NCBI RefSeq assembly: GCF_014218335.1
Contig: NZ_AP023367.1
Location: 1,737,501 to 1,801,500 of the forward strand
From: Anaerocolumna cellulosilytica
Lineage (GTDB): Bacteria > Bacillota > Clostridia > Lachnospirales > Lachnospiraceae
Reading direction: 5' to 3'
Length of the DNA: 64,000 nt
Program-made: the position numbers and the translations under genes
In this document: positions 19,090 through 27,875 of the stretch, piece after piece
Numbering within the stretch: the stretch's first letter is position 1
How the letters are laid out: every line of letters begins with the position of its first letter
Notes under the pieces: model-generated
The model's database searches: none
What the model was told of the DNA's origin: nothing
The model's input: only the letters and a program-made list of their open reading frames with translations

Positions 19090-19133
19090 TGCGATATAGA
19101 AAATTCAAACGGATGGACTGTATCGCATTTTTC
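19090..19133 (+). terminator. Partial terminator between binding-protein and ATPase genes
   Basis: TGCGATA (19090-19096) pairs with TATCGCA (19121-19127) followed by a short T-run. Its place inside the transporter gene set suggests read-through control of stoichiometry. Confidence 0.65.
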
Positions 19134-19196
19134 TAACTAAATACTGAAAGTGTGTGACCGGATTTATATTGTCATAAGAAAGCAGGTGTAAGTGAT

Positions 19197-20735
19197 ATGA
19201 ATCAAAACATTGTATTGTCCATGACAAGCGTCAGTAAAAGTTTTCCCGGGGTAAAGGCATTAACAAAAGTGAATTTTTTCCTTAGAAGAGGTGAAATACA
19301 TGCTTTAATGGGAGAAAACGGAGCAGGAAAGTCAACCTTAATTAAGGTATTAACAGGTGTTTATGAATTAGAATCTGGTGAAATACACATGGCAGGAATC
19401 CATAAACCTATTGTGAACCATTCCCCTAAAGAAGCGCAGGAAAATGGGATTAGTACCGTATATCAGGAGGTAAATCTCTGTCCGAACCTGACGGTAGCAG
19501 AGAATTTATTCATTGGAAGAGAACCTAAAAAAGCAGGATTCATAGACTGGAAAGCCATGAACCGGCGGTCTGAAGAAGTATTAAAAAGACTTGCTATTGA
19601 GGTGTCACCGCTACAAATGTTAGAAGAGTGTTCTATAGCATTACAACAGATGATTGCTATAGCCAGAGCCGTTGATATGAAATGTAAGGTACTGATTTTG
19701 GATGAACCGACCTCATCCCTGGATGAAGAAGAAGTTGAAAAATTATTTCTTCTTATGAAACACCTGCGAAGCGAGGGAGTGGGAATTATATTTGTCACTC
19801 ATTTTCTGGAACAGGTTTATGCAGTCAGTGACCGTATAACAGTTTTAAGAAACGGAGAGCTGGTAGGTGAATACGAAACCACGAATCTGCCACGCCTTAA
19901 GCTGGTTGCGAAAATGATGGGAAAGGATTTTGATGATCTGGCAGATATAAAAGGAGAACAGGCAGGTATAAAAACAGAAGAAGCTCCCCTAATTAAAGCA
20001 ATTGATTTAGGACATCAAGGTACAATTAAGCCTTTTTCACTCTCAATAAACAGAGGAGAAGTAATCGGGCTGACAGGGTTGTTGGGTTCCGGACGTTCTG
20101 AACTTGTCCGTACTATTTATGGTGCTGATAAAGCCGATAGCGGAAACCTTTTGATAAACGGAAAAGAAGTAAAGATACGCACCCCTCTGGATGCCATGAA
20201 GTATGGCATAGGATATTTACCCGAAGATCGAAAAAAAGAAGGAATTATACAGGATTTATCTGTACGGGAGAATATTATGATTGCAATGCAGGCTAAGATG
20301 GGACTGTTAAAGCCAATGAAACGGAAAGAGATGGAGGAAGCAGCAGATAGGTACATTGATATTCTTCAGATAAAAACAGCGAATAGGGAAACACCCATAA
20401 AAAATCTGTCCGGCGGAAATCAGCAAAAGGTAATTATTGGAAGGTGGCTGCTTACCAATCCTGAATACCTGATACTGGATGAGCCAACCAGAGGGATAGA
20501 TATAGGTACTAAAACACAGATTCAGAAGTTGGTGCTTGAGCTTGCAAAAGAAGGGAAGGCGGTAACGTTTATATCCTCCGAAGTTGAAGAAATGCTCCGT
20601 ACCTGTTCCAGGATGATAGTGTTAAGGGACGGGGAAAAAGTTGGGGAGATACAAGGGGATGGTTTAACACAGGAAAACATAATGAAGATGATAGCAGGAG
20701 GAGATAGGACGGATGAAAAAGATGAAAGAAATTAA
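19197..20735 (+). CDS. ytfR: YtfR-like sugar ABC transporter ATPase (two ATPase domains)
   Basis: A 512-residue ATPase with two fused nucleotide-binding domains, typical of carbohydrate-uptake CUT2 importers. The first has Walker A GENGAGKST and Walker B KVLILDEPTSSLD. The second has a modified P-loop GLLGSGRSE, signature LSGGNQQKV and LILDEPTRGID. The degenerate second Walker A is normal for this family. It energises uptake by the two permeases encoded downstream, and its 3' end overlaps the first permease gene by 23 bp, so translation is coupled. Confidence 0.93.
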   Translation: MNQNIVLSMTSVSKSFPGVKALTKVNFFLRRGEIHALMGENGAGKSTLIKVLTGVYELESGEIHMAGIHKPIVNHSPKEAQENGISTVYQEVNLCPNLTVAENLFIGREPKKAGFIDWKAMNRRSEEVLKRLAIEVSPLQMLEECSIALQQMIAIARAVDMKCKVLILDEPTSSLDEEEVEKLFLLMKHLRSEGVGIIFVTHFLEQVYAVSDRITVLRNGELVGEYETTNLPRLKLVAKMMGKDFDDLADIKGEQAGIKTEEAPLIKAIDLGHQGTIKPFSLSINRGEVIGLTGLLGSGRSELVRTIYGADKADSGNLLINGKEVKIRTPLDAMKYGIGYLPEDRKKEGIIQDLSVRENIMIAMQAKMGLLKPMKRKEMEEAADRYIDILQIKTANRETPIKNLSGGNQQKVIIGRWLLTNPEYLILDEPTRGIDIGTKTQIQKLVLELAKEGKAVTFISSEVEEMLRTCSRMIVLRDGEKVGEIQGDGLTQENIMKMIAGGDRTDEKDERN

Positions 20736-21780
20736 GATAACCGTAAAAAATATAACGGAGCATCGTTTATTTATGCCCTTTCTCTGCCTGGCAGCGGTAT
20801 TACTTGTGAATGTACTAAAGACACCGGACTTCTTTCGGATATCTATGAATAACGGAGTTTTGTATGGATATCTTGTGGATATTGTAAACCGTGCTTCAGA
20901 ACTTGTTATACTGGCAATTGGTATGACCCTTGTAACAGCAGCTTCCGGAGGGCAGGATATTAGTGTTGGAGCTGTAATGGCTGTCTCAGCAGCGGTATGC
21001 TGTCAGATATTATCTGGTGGAAAGGTTTCGGCTAATACGTTTGAAAATCCATTTCTTCTTGCCGTTCTTATGGCATTGGCAGCAGCTTTGTTATGTGGTG
21101 CTTTTAATGGCTTTCTGGTTGCAAAGTTACATATTCAGCCCATGGTAGCTACTCTGATATTGTATACGGCCGGCAGAGGCGTTGCACAGTTGATTACGAA
21201 AGGGCAGATTACTTATGTGCGTGTTGAAAACTACAAAATTCTGGGAGGTTATATCGGAAATTGTCCGGTACCGACACCTGTGTTCTTTGCAGTAGCAGCG
21301 GTATTAATTGTATATCTGGTTCTCAACAAAACAGCTCTTGGACTCTATATTGAAAGTGTTGGCGTGAACGGCTTGGCCTCAAGACTGGTGGGGCTTAATT
21401 CCACCAGAATTAAGTTTCTTACCTATGTCTTATGCGGAGGGTTGGCAGGCTTTGCAGGTATAGTTGCCTCCAGCCGTATCTATTCTGCGGATGCTAATAA
21501 TATCGGACTGTATCTGGAGATGGATGCCATACTGGCAGTAGCTTTAGGAGGAAATATTTTAAGCGGCGGCAGGTTCAGTTTGTTTGGCTCTGTAATTGGA
21601 GCATACACCATACAGGCATTAACTACAACCTTGTATGCCATGAATGTATCCGCAGACCAGCTTCCGGTTTATAAGGCGGTCGTCGTTATAATTATTGTTG
21701 TACTACAAAGTGCGGTATTTAAGAAACATATCACAGAATTAAGAATGAAAAAAAGCGTGAGTATAGAAAGCGGGCGGTAA
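20713..21780 (+). CDS. ytfT: YtfT-like sugar ABC transporter permease
   Basis: A 355-residue polytopic membrane protein of the CUT2 permease family. It shows the conserved ILAIGMTLVTAASGGQDISVGAV region, equivalent to the family's GxDLSVG motif, and the GLAGFAGIVASSR and AVALGGNILSGG segments. It forms one half of the channel with the next gene product. Start at 20713 after GGAGGAG, overlapping the ATPase gene. Confidence 0.92.
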   Translation: MKKMKEIKITVKNITEHRLFMPFLCLAAVLLVNVLKTPDFFRISMNNGVLYGYLVDIVNRASELVILAIGMTLVTAASGGQDISVGAVMAVSAAVCCQILSGGKVSANTFENPFLLAVLMALAAALLCGAFNGFLVAKLHIQPMVATLILYTAGRGVAQLITKGQITYVRVENYKILGGYIGNCPVPTPVFFAVAAVLIVYLVLNKTALGLYIESVGVNGLASRLVGLNSTRIKFLTYVLCGGLAGFAGIVASSRIYSADANNIGLYLEMDAILAVALGGNILSGGRFSLFGSVIGAYTIQALTTTLYAMNVSADQLPVYKAVVVIIIVVLQSAVFKKHITELRMKKSVSIESGR

Positions 21781-21782
21781 GG

Positions 21783-22823
21783 ATGGAAAAAAATAAAACA
21801 AAAATTAAGCGAAGCGGCAATGCATTCTTACTGATGATAACAATTGCATTGTTTCTGGTAATGTATATAGTGGGGATGGTGGTATTTCAGGATAAGGGTT
21901 TTGCAAAGCCTCAGATGTTTTTAAATCTGTTTATATCCAATGCCGGGCTTATTGTGATAGGTTGTGGAATGACGCTTGTTATGATAATCAGAGGGATTGA
22001 CATATCCGTAGGTTCTGTGACGGCACTAGTTTGTATGTCATCGGCCTATGTTATGGAGAATAAGGGGATTAATGCCTATTCTGCTCTGGTGATTTCATTA
22101 TTAATAGGTATTTTATTTGGGATTGTCCAGGGATATCTGATAGCGTATCTTAAGATACAACCTTTTATTGTTACGCTGGCTGGTATGTTTTTTGGACGCG
22201 GCATGACAGCAGTTATTAGTACCGAGATGATATCCATAAAAAATAACCTGTTCTTAAAATGGGCTAATTATAAAATCTATCTGCCCTTCGGTTCTGTAAA
22301 TAAAAAAGGTGTCTATCAGCCAGCATATATTTATCCTACTGTAATTGCTGCACTGCTAATAGTCGTATTCATAACGGTCTTGCTAAAATACACAAAATTC
22401 GGCCGAAAACTATATGCTATAGGCGGTAATGAGCAAAGTGCCTTAATGATGGGAATCAATGTAAGGAAAACAAAGCTTATGGCATACATATTGGAGGGAC
22501 TTTTAGCAGGACTTGGGGGTTTTCTTTTTTGTTTAAACAGCAGTGCCGGATTCGTGGAACAGGCGAAGGGAATGGAGATGGATGCAATATCTGCTGCTGT
22601 TATAGGAGGCACATTGCTAAGCGGAGGCGTAGGTACCGTGATTGGTACTTTATTCGGTGTATTAATAAAAGGTACCATTACAAGCCTGATTACGACTCAG
22701 GGAACGTTATCTAGTTGGTGGGTTCGGATTGTTCTGTCAGCACTTCTTTGCTTCTTTATAGTTTTACAGTCCTTAATAGGGGCCTCCAAGAAAAAGAAAA
22801 ACGCCTTAAGTTTAATTCGGTAA
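21783..22823 (+). CDS. yjfF: YjfF-like sugar ABC transporter permease
   Basis: A 346-residue second CUT2 permease, with GMTLVMIIRGIDISVGSVTAL and the GLLAGLGGFLFCLNS and AVIGGTLLSGGVGT segments. It begins 2 bp after the preceding stop. Two distinct permeases with one double ATPase and a YtfQ-type binding protein are the YtfQRT-YjfF arrangement. Together with the upstream two-component system this forms a complete sugar-responsive importer. Confidence 0.92.
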   Translation: MEKNKTKIKRSGNAFLLMITIALFLVMYIVGMVVFQDKGFAKPQMFLNLFISNAGLIVIGCGMTLVMIIRGIDISVGSVTALVCMSSAYVMENKGINAYSALVISLLIGILFGIVQGYLIAYLKIQPFIVTLAGMFFGRGMTAVISTEMISIKNNLFLKWANYKIYLPFGSVNKKGVYQPAYIYPTVIAALLIVVFITVLLKYTKFGRKLYAIGGNEQSALMMGINVRKTKLMAYILEGLLAGLGGFLFCLNSSAGFVEQAKGMEMDAISAAVIGGTLLSGGVGTVIGTLFGVLIKGTITSLITTQGTLSSWWVRIVLSALLCFFIVLQSLIGASKKKKNALSLIR

Positions 22824-22865
22824 TATCCTCAAGGTATGCGCTTTTTGAGCCCTATTGTATAGTAA

Positions 22866-22919
22866 GTATAGAAAGGATATACAGCGGCATGTTTGAAAGG
22901 TCGCAGATGGGAGCTAAAA
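22866..22919 (+). promoter_or_regulatory. Structured leader of the ABC-F gene
   Basis: P1: GTATA (22866-22870) and TATAC (22878-22882) around loop GAAAGGA. P2: GCGGC (22884-22888) and GTCGC (22900-22904). AGATGGGAGC (22905-22914) then provides the ribosome binding site just before the ATG. The arrangement matches the LoaP and GH95 leaders in loop AAAGG and in the post-P2 sequence; the linker between stems is nearly absent here. Confidence 0.5.
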
Positions 22920-24893
22920 ATGCATGAAATTTCCCTTGAGGGCGTAAAAAAATATTTGGATTCGGTACTTATCCTTAAAAATGTTACTTTTCTGGTAACA
23001 GAGGGGGAGAAAGTGGCGATTGTAGGAGAAAACGGGTGTGGTAAATCCACTATACTAAAACTGATAGCTGGCATCTTAAAATTGCATCATTGTGCCGGTT
23101 ATCCCTATGCCCCGATTCCGCCGGGATTTGATGAGGGATGGGTAAAGGTCTCTAAGGACACGGTTTGTGCCTATCTGGAACAAATTCCACAGTATGGCAG
23201 CAGACTAAAGGTGATAGATGTCTTAAATCTTAGCTTTAAAGAAGTACATGATTTAGAAGCAAAGCTGCATCAAATGGAACAGAGCATGGTGTATCTCACA
23301 GGTAAAGATTTAAAGACAGCCTTAGAAAAGTATGGAGAATTAGTGCAACTATATGAATTAAAGGGTGGTTATTCCATCGAAGAAAAAATAAGTAAAATCT
23401 GTAAGGGTTTGAACTTCACAGATAGTTTCTTGCAGCAGGATTTTGACCAGCTAAGTGGCGGCGAAAAGACCACAGTAGCGCTTGGTAAATTGCTTATTGA
23501 TGCACCGGATGTATTATTATTAGATGAGCCTACCAATCATTTGGATATAGAATCTGTTGAATGGTTAGAGGAATATGTAAAAAGTTATAAAGGAATTGTA
23601 ATCGTTGTTTCTCATGACAGATATTTTCTGGATAATACGGTAAATAAGGTAATCGAAATAGAGGATAAGGTAAGTCATGTCTATTTTGGGAATTATTCGG
23701 AGTATATCAGACAAAAAGAGGAGAATATTCGCCTTCAATATAATAGGTATAAGGAACAAAAAAAGAAAATTAGCAGTATGGAACAATCTGTAAAGGAGTT
23801 AAAGGAATGGGCAAAAAAGGCGGACAATAATAAGTTTGTAAAAAGGGCTGCAAGTATTCAAAACAAATTGGATAAGTTGACACCGCTTAATAAACCTGTA
23901 GTAAACCGGCAGAATCTTAAGCTTACCATGAATGAAGGGGAACGTTCCGGCAAAATTGTTATAAAGGCTTTAAATCTATCAAAAGTTTTTGAGAATAAGA
24001 CAATTTTACAGCAGGCAGAAGTATTGGTACAGTATGGAGAGCGGATAGCATTAGTCGGGCCGAATGGCTGCGGAAAAACTACCTTTCTTAGAATGTTACT
24101 GGGGGAACTGCAGCCGGATGAAGGAATATTGACTTTAGGTGCTGGTGTCAGGAGTGCTTATTTACCTCAGAATTTGATTTTTGAAGATGAGGAACTTACG
24201 GTACTGGATTATTTTCGGGAGGATACGGTAGTTTCTGAGGGACAAGCAAGAGACCGTCTGGCAAAATATAAATTTTACGGCGGCAATGTATATAAAAAAA
24301 TAAAACTTTTGTCAGGTGGAGAAAAGGTTCGTTTAAAGCTATGCAAACTGCTGTTTCAGGAGCTTAATCTTATTATACTGGATGAACCTACGAATCATCT
24401 GGATATGATATCCATAGAAAGCATTGAAGCGGCTCTTTCAGAGTTTAAAGGAACTATATTTCTCATATCCCATGACAGGTATTTTATTAATAAAATGAGT
24501 CAGAGAATTCTTGCCATTGAAGATTACAGCATTAAAAGTTATCTGGGTAATTATGATGATTATAGATTACAAAGAGAGAGAGCCGAGAATGGACAGGAAA
24601 AGAAAGAGCAGCCGGTTCAAGAGAAGATTATTAAAACAATAGATGTCAAAAAGTCTGAAAAAGCGAATTTTAAAAAGAAACAGCCCCTGGAAAAAGGTAA
24701 AGCAGATAGTAAAAAGCGGGAGGAAAAAATAGAATTACTTGAAAAACAATTAAAAGAACTTGATAAGGATATAGAGAAGGACACGTCTGATTATGAAAGA
24801 TTAAGTAAGTTGTATCAGGTGAAGAAAGAACTTACTGATGAAATAGATGCCCTTCTAGAAGAATGGATAGATGACCCGTTTTGTACACAATAA
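22920..24893 (+). CDS. ABC-F family ATPase (ribosome-associated)
   Basis: A 657-residue soluble protein with two ABC domains and no membrane segment. Domain 1 has GENGCGKST, LSGGEKTTVALGKLL and LLLDEPTNHLD; domain 2 has GPNGCGKTT, LSGGEKVRLKLCKLL and LILDEPTNHLD. They are joined by a charged linker (about residues 270-330), and a Lys/Glu-rich coiled coil forms the C-terminus. ABC-F proteins bind the ribosomal E site; some give resistance to lincosamides, pleuromutilins or streptogramins, others are housekeeping translation factors. Which applies cannot be decided by eye. The start at 22920 follows GGGAGC; an upstream start at 22893 would read through the structured leader. A 12-bp inverted repeat spans its 3' end. 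Confidence 0.88.
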   Translation: MHEISLEGVKKYLDSVLILKNVTFLVTEGEKVAIVGENGCGKSTILKLIAGILKLHHCAGYPYAPIPPGFDEGWVKVSKDTVCAYLEQIPQYGSRLKVIDVLNLSFKEVHDLEAKLHQMEQSMVYLTGKDLKTALEKYGELVQLYELKGGYSIEEKISKICKGLNFTDSFLQQDFDQLSGGEKTTVALGKLLIDAPDVLLLDEPTNHLDIESVEWLEEYVKSYKGIVIVVSHDRYFLDNTVNKVIEIEDKVSHVYFGNYSEYIRQKEENIRLQYNRYKEQKKKISSMEQSVKELKEWAKKADNNKFVKRAASIQNKLDKLTPLNKPVVNRQNLKLTMNEGERSGKIVIKALNLSKVFENKTILQQAEVLVQYGERIALVGPNGCGKTTFLRMLLGELQPDEGILTLGAGVRSAYLPQNLIFEDEELTVLDYFREDTVVSEGQARDRLAKYKFYGGNVYKKIKLLSGGEKVRLKLCKLLFQELNLIILDEPTNHLDMISIESIEAALSEFKGTIFLISHDRYFINKMSQRILAIEDYSIKSYLGNYDDYRLQRERAENGQEKKEQPVQEKIIKTIDVKKSEKANFKKKQPLEKGKADSKKREEKIELLEKQLKELDKDIEKDTSDYERLSKLYQVKKELTDEIDALLEEWIDDPFCTQ

Positions 24894-24933
24894 TGGTAAT
24901 AGGATTACTAACTTTCATGGATACAAAACGGGT
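24874..24933. repeat. Inverted repeat spanning the ABC-F stop codon
   Basis: ACCCGTTTTGTA (24874-24885) and TACAAAACGGGT (24922-24933) form a perfect 12-bp stem with a 36-nt interval. No T-run follows on either strand, so it is a transcript-end or stabilising hairpin rather than a clear intrinsic terminator. It sits between convergent genes. Confidence 0.6.
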
Positions 24934-24966
24934 AAATGCCTCTTCAGGTAGTGGGTTAATTGAAGA

Positions 24967-26232
24967 TTATAACTGGTTATTTTCATTTAACGGCAGTATT
25001 TTATACTGAGAAGTTATACACATAAAGAGCTGGGGATACCAGGTCATAATATTCCAGATGCCAACACCGGATAAATTGAAATCCGGAACAAATTTTAAGG
25101 AAATATTGTAACTTCTAACATCCCAGAAGCGCACCAGATATTCATCGCCTGAATAAAAATGAAAGGAAGCAGTATTGGTGATGGCGTCATATACAATATG
25201 GGCATTATTCTGAGAAGCCAGTTCAATAGCGGCTCGGTAGCTGATAGCCATACCCTTTGTAGAGCCTGATATAAAAGGTAACTTCCAGACGTATCCTTGC
25301 AAAGGGATACCAATAGAGGTTTTAGCAGGAGGAACCAGCTCAGTAAACTCAGATATGATTTCTCGGAGGCTTTCTGTACAGAGTGAGCCAAGGGGAGTAC
25401 CTTCAGAATAACCAAATTCATAAACAATCAAGGTAATTCCTGTCAATTCCTTTGCCAATAATCCATAATCGAATCCAATGATAGGAGTCTCAAAAGTATC
25501 CAGTACTTGATAGCCGGCGTCTGTTACGTGTTCAAGCAATCGTAAGGCATGCTTTCTATAACGTTCACGGTAGGTCGGATGGATGTAAGGCGTGTGAAAA
25601 CTTACACCGTGATATCCCTTTGTTTTCAGGATAAGAAGAATCTGTTCAATAAACCTATCCTCAATGGTCTTGTCTGATATAATTGAATTTACGATATCCA
25701 TTGCTTCTTCGGTATTATTAGAACCGGGTATAATCATCATTATGGGGGCTGTACCATAGGCTTTGGCCAGTCCGATAATATCCTCATCTTCCAGATTGCT
25801 TAAGTCACCAAAAGAAGTAACACTGTAGCTGTATATGGTAATATAAGTAAGGTAGGGCAAGGTTTTTTTTAAGACATTTTTGTCAATATAAGGGTAGGCA
25901 AATCCATTGGTAGCAATAGTGTGTCCTTTCTTTTCCCGAAAACTTATTACAATTTCATCACCCGGATACAAAATCTGCTTATCAGATAATTCCGGATTGT
26001 TTCTTAGAAGTTCTATTACAGTAGTGCGGTAAGAATCAGCAATCTGTGCCAAAGAATCTCCTTCTTTGACGGTATATATTATTTCAGGTATTAGTATGAT
26101 GAGGCTTTCACCTATTACCAGTGCTTCCGTATCTGCTAAATTATTATATATTTTTAATCTGTTTGCTGATATACCATAGTATTCTGCAATGGAATCAACG
26201 GTATCTCCAGGTTTTACAACATGAATAATCAT
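24967..26232 (-). CDS. LysM-GH18 spore-type protein, catalytic motif lost
   Basis: A 421-residue protein with two N-terminal LysM repeats (about 2-48 and 52-97) that bind peptidoglycan or chitin-like glycans, followed by a GH18-type barrel of the SleL/YaaH spore-hydrolase kind. Those enzymes need D-x-x-D-x-D-x-E, typically GYDGVNIDFEY. Here residues 206-216 read GYHGVSFHTPY, so the catalytic Glu is Pro215 and the supporting Asp residues are His. Hydrolysis is unlikely; a cortex- or coat-binding role is inferred. There is no signal peptide, as is common for spore-coat-assembled proteins. The start at 26232 follows GAGGGC; the longer start at 26259 lacks a site. Paralogous to the next gene. Confidence 0.85.
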   Translation of the reverse strand: MIIHVVKPGDTVDSIAEYYGISANRLKIYNNLADTEALVIGESLIILIPEIIYTVKEGDSLAQIADSYRTTVIELLRNNPELSDKQILYPGDEIVISFREKKGHTIATNGFAYPYIDKNVLKKTLPYLTYITIYSYSVTSFGDLSNLEDEDIIGLAKAYGTAPIMMIIPGSNNTEEAMDIVNSIISDKTIEDRFIEQILLILKTKGYHGVSFHTPYIHPTYRERYRKHALRLLEHVTDAGYQVLDTFETPIIGFDYGLLAKELTGITLIVYEFGYSEGTPLGSLCTESLREIISEFTELVPPAKTSIGIPLQGYVWKLPFISGSTKGMAISYRAAIELASQNNAHIVYDAITNTASFHFYSGDEYLVRFWDVRSYNISLKFVPDFNLSGVGIWNIMTWYPQLFMCITSQYKILPLNENNQL

Positions 26233-26410
26233 AGCTGCCCTCGAAAGGTTTTGTTTCATTATATGTATTCAATTCCCAGAGGATACTTATTAAATAAATC
26301 ACTTTATTGCATATAGTAGGTTTAAACCTTGTCAAATTGACATTTAGCTTTAGTTGGACTATTTTGAAAGTTACAAGTTAAGGTATACTAACAGTGTGGA
26401 GGCGGATGAA

Positions 26411-27718
26411 TTATTTAATGAGTTCAACGAATTTTACTATTTTGTATTGGGAGTTAATAATCAGCCACATCTGAGCGTAAAAAATCATTACATTCCATAT
26501 GGCCTTACCCTGTAAACCATACTCCATAATTAAATCTAGTATGGAGTTAATAGTTCTGGCATCTATAAACCAGACAATGTGGCGTGCCGGCAGTCCATAA
26601 TAATTCAATTGGTTATATAAAAAGAAAGGTGTCTGTGAAGTTTCGTCAAAGTCTATGGGTATATTGAAATTACTGGCCAGCTGTATAGCAGCATTTATAG
26701 TAAGGGATGTGGCATTGGAAACGATGGAGGAGATATAGGAAAGTTCCCAATCATAACCTATGACGGGTGTACCTATTTCAATCTTATGTCCCGGGACCAT
26801 AGGTGTAATGTAATTAAGAAATACCTGCTGGTTATAGTTGGAGCTTACCGGAGTAGGCGGTCCATAATTAGTTCCCCATACAAAATTAGAGAAGCCCAAA
26901 GTATCAGCATATTTACTTAAGGCACCGTAGTCTACCTGAGAAAAATCTACCCGATCTCCAAGAGTGCGAATATTAGGATTAATGGTTGAGAATACCAGAT
27001 AGCCTTCTTTTTTTAACCGATTATAAAGTTTCGATAATAAGCTATGATATAACTCCTGATTCAGTTCACTTAGAAAACTAAAGGTTATATTTACACCAGA
27101 GTAGCCAAATGACTGTATGACTTTTAAGGTATTATCAGCAAGATGCTCTTGTAAGCTATCACTTAATAAAATTTGATTGGCAGCAGTAAGGTCAGGAACA
27201 CCGGCAGTTGTTAGGGTAGTTAGAGACATTAAAGGGACTACATCATACGCTTTTGCCAATTGTATTATTTCAGATTCATCGAAATAAGGGATTAATTCTG
27301 CGTCTTTATTTACGGTGTAATTAAAAAGGGACAGGAAAGTCAAATACGGTAAAGTTTTAATTAATGTGCTTTTTTCTATAAACGCATAAGCAAAGCCATT
27401 GGTTGTAATTTCTCTGCCGGTCTTATAACTTATTACAAGTGTTTCACCAATTTCTAGAAAAGTTCTGTCTGAAATACTGGGATTATTTCGCAGCAATTGA
27501 AGAATGGTAACATTGAATCTGGAAGCAATTCCTTCCAGAGTATCCCCTTCCTCCACTGTATAGGTTTGTTCAGGATAAGCAATAACTATAGTCTGCCCTA
27601 CCACTAACTCATTCGGATTTATTATGTCATTGTCCTGTATTAATTTTGATTGGGACACTCCATAATAGTCAGCAATAAAAGTTAGAGTTTCACCCGGTTT
27701 GACAACATGTATAATCAT
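26411..27718 (-). CDS. Second LysM-GH18 spore-type protein, catalytic motif lost
   Basis: A 435-residue paralog with the same plan: it starts MIIHVVKPGETLTFIADYYG, has two LysM repeats (2-48, 52-97) and a GH18-like barrel. The motif region at 205-215 reads GYSGVNITFSF, so the catalytic Glu is Ser214 and the Asp residues are Ser and Thr. The two paralogs lost the motif with different substitutions, which argues for long-standing release of the active site rather than one recent duplication of a dead copy. Start follows AAGGTG. The 178-bp gap to its neighbour has no clear terminator, so co-transcription is possible. Confidence 0.85.
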   Translation of the reverse strand: MIIHVVKPGETLTFIADYYGVSQSKLIQDNDIINPNELVVGQTIVIAYPEQTYTVEEGDTLEGIASRFNVTILQLLRNNPSISDRTFLEIGETLVISYKTGREITTNGFAYAFIEKSTLIKTLPYLTFLSLFNYTVNKDAELIPYFDESEIIQLAKAYDVVPLMSLTTLTTAGVPDLTAANQILLSDSLQEHLADNTLKVIQSFGYSGVNITFSFLSELNQELYHSLLSKLYNRLKKEGYLVFSTINPNIRTLGDRVDFSQVDYGALSKYADTLGFSNFVWGTNYGPPTPVSSNYNQQVFLNYITPMVPGHKIEIGTPVIGYDWELSYISSIVSNATSLTINAAIQLASNFNIPIDFDETSQTPFFLYNQLNYYGLPARHIVWFIDARTINSILDLIMEYGLQGKAIWNVMIFYAQMWLIINSQYKIVKFVELIK

Positions 27719-27801
27719 AGCTTCACCTTTTATGACTTTCTATTATGTATATGTATTTTGTTTTGGGAATAGAAGAAAAGTAAACTTATATAAATAATAT
27801 A

Positions 27802-27829
27802 TTGACAGGGAAAGAAATTCTGATATTAT
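27802..27829 (+). promoter_or_regulatory. Predicted promoter of the QueG-like gene
   Basis: TTGACA (27802-27807) and TATTAT (27824-27829), 16-bp spacer. ATGTATATACAT at 27830-27841, directly downstream, is a perfect palindrome and may be an operator. Confidence 0.6.
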
Positions 27830-27875
27830 ATGTATATACATGTAATTTGTTGAAATACATTAGGAGGCATAGAGG

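Noticed and set aside
22715-22927. Plus-strand 70-codon frame bridging the permease end and ABC-F start
   Set aside because: Overlaps both genes out of frame and has no family resemblance.
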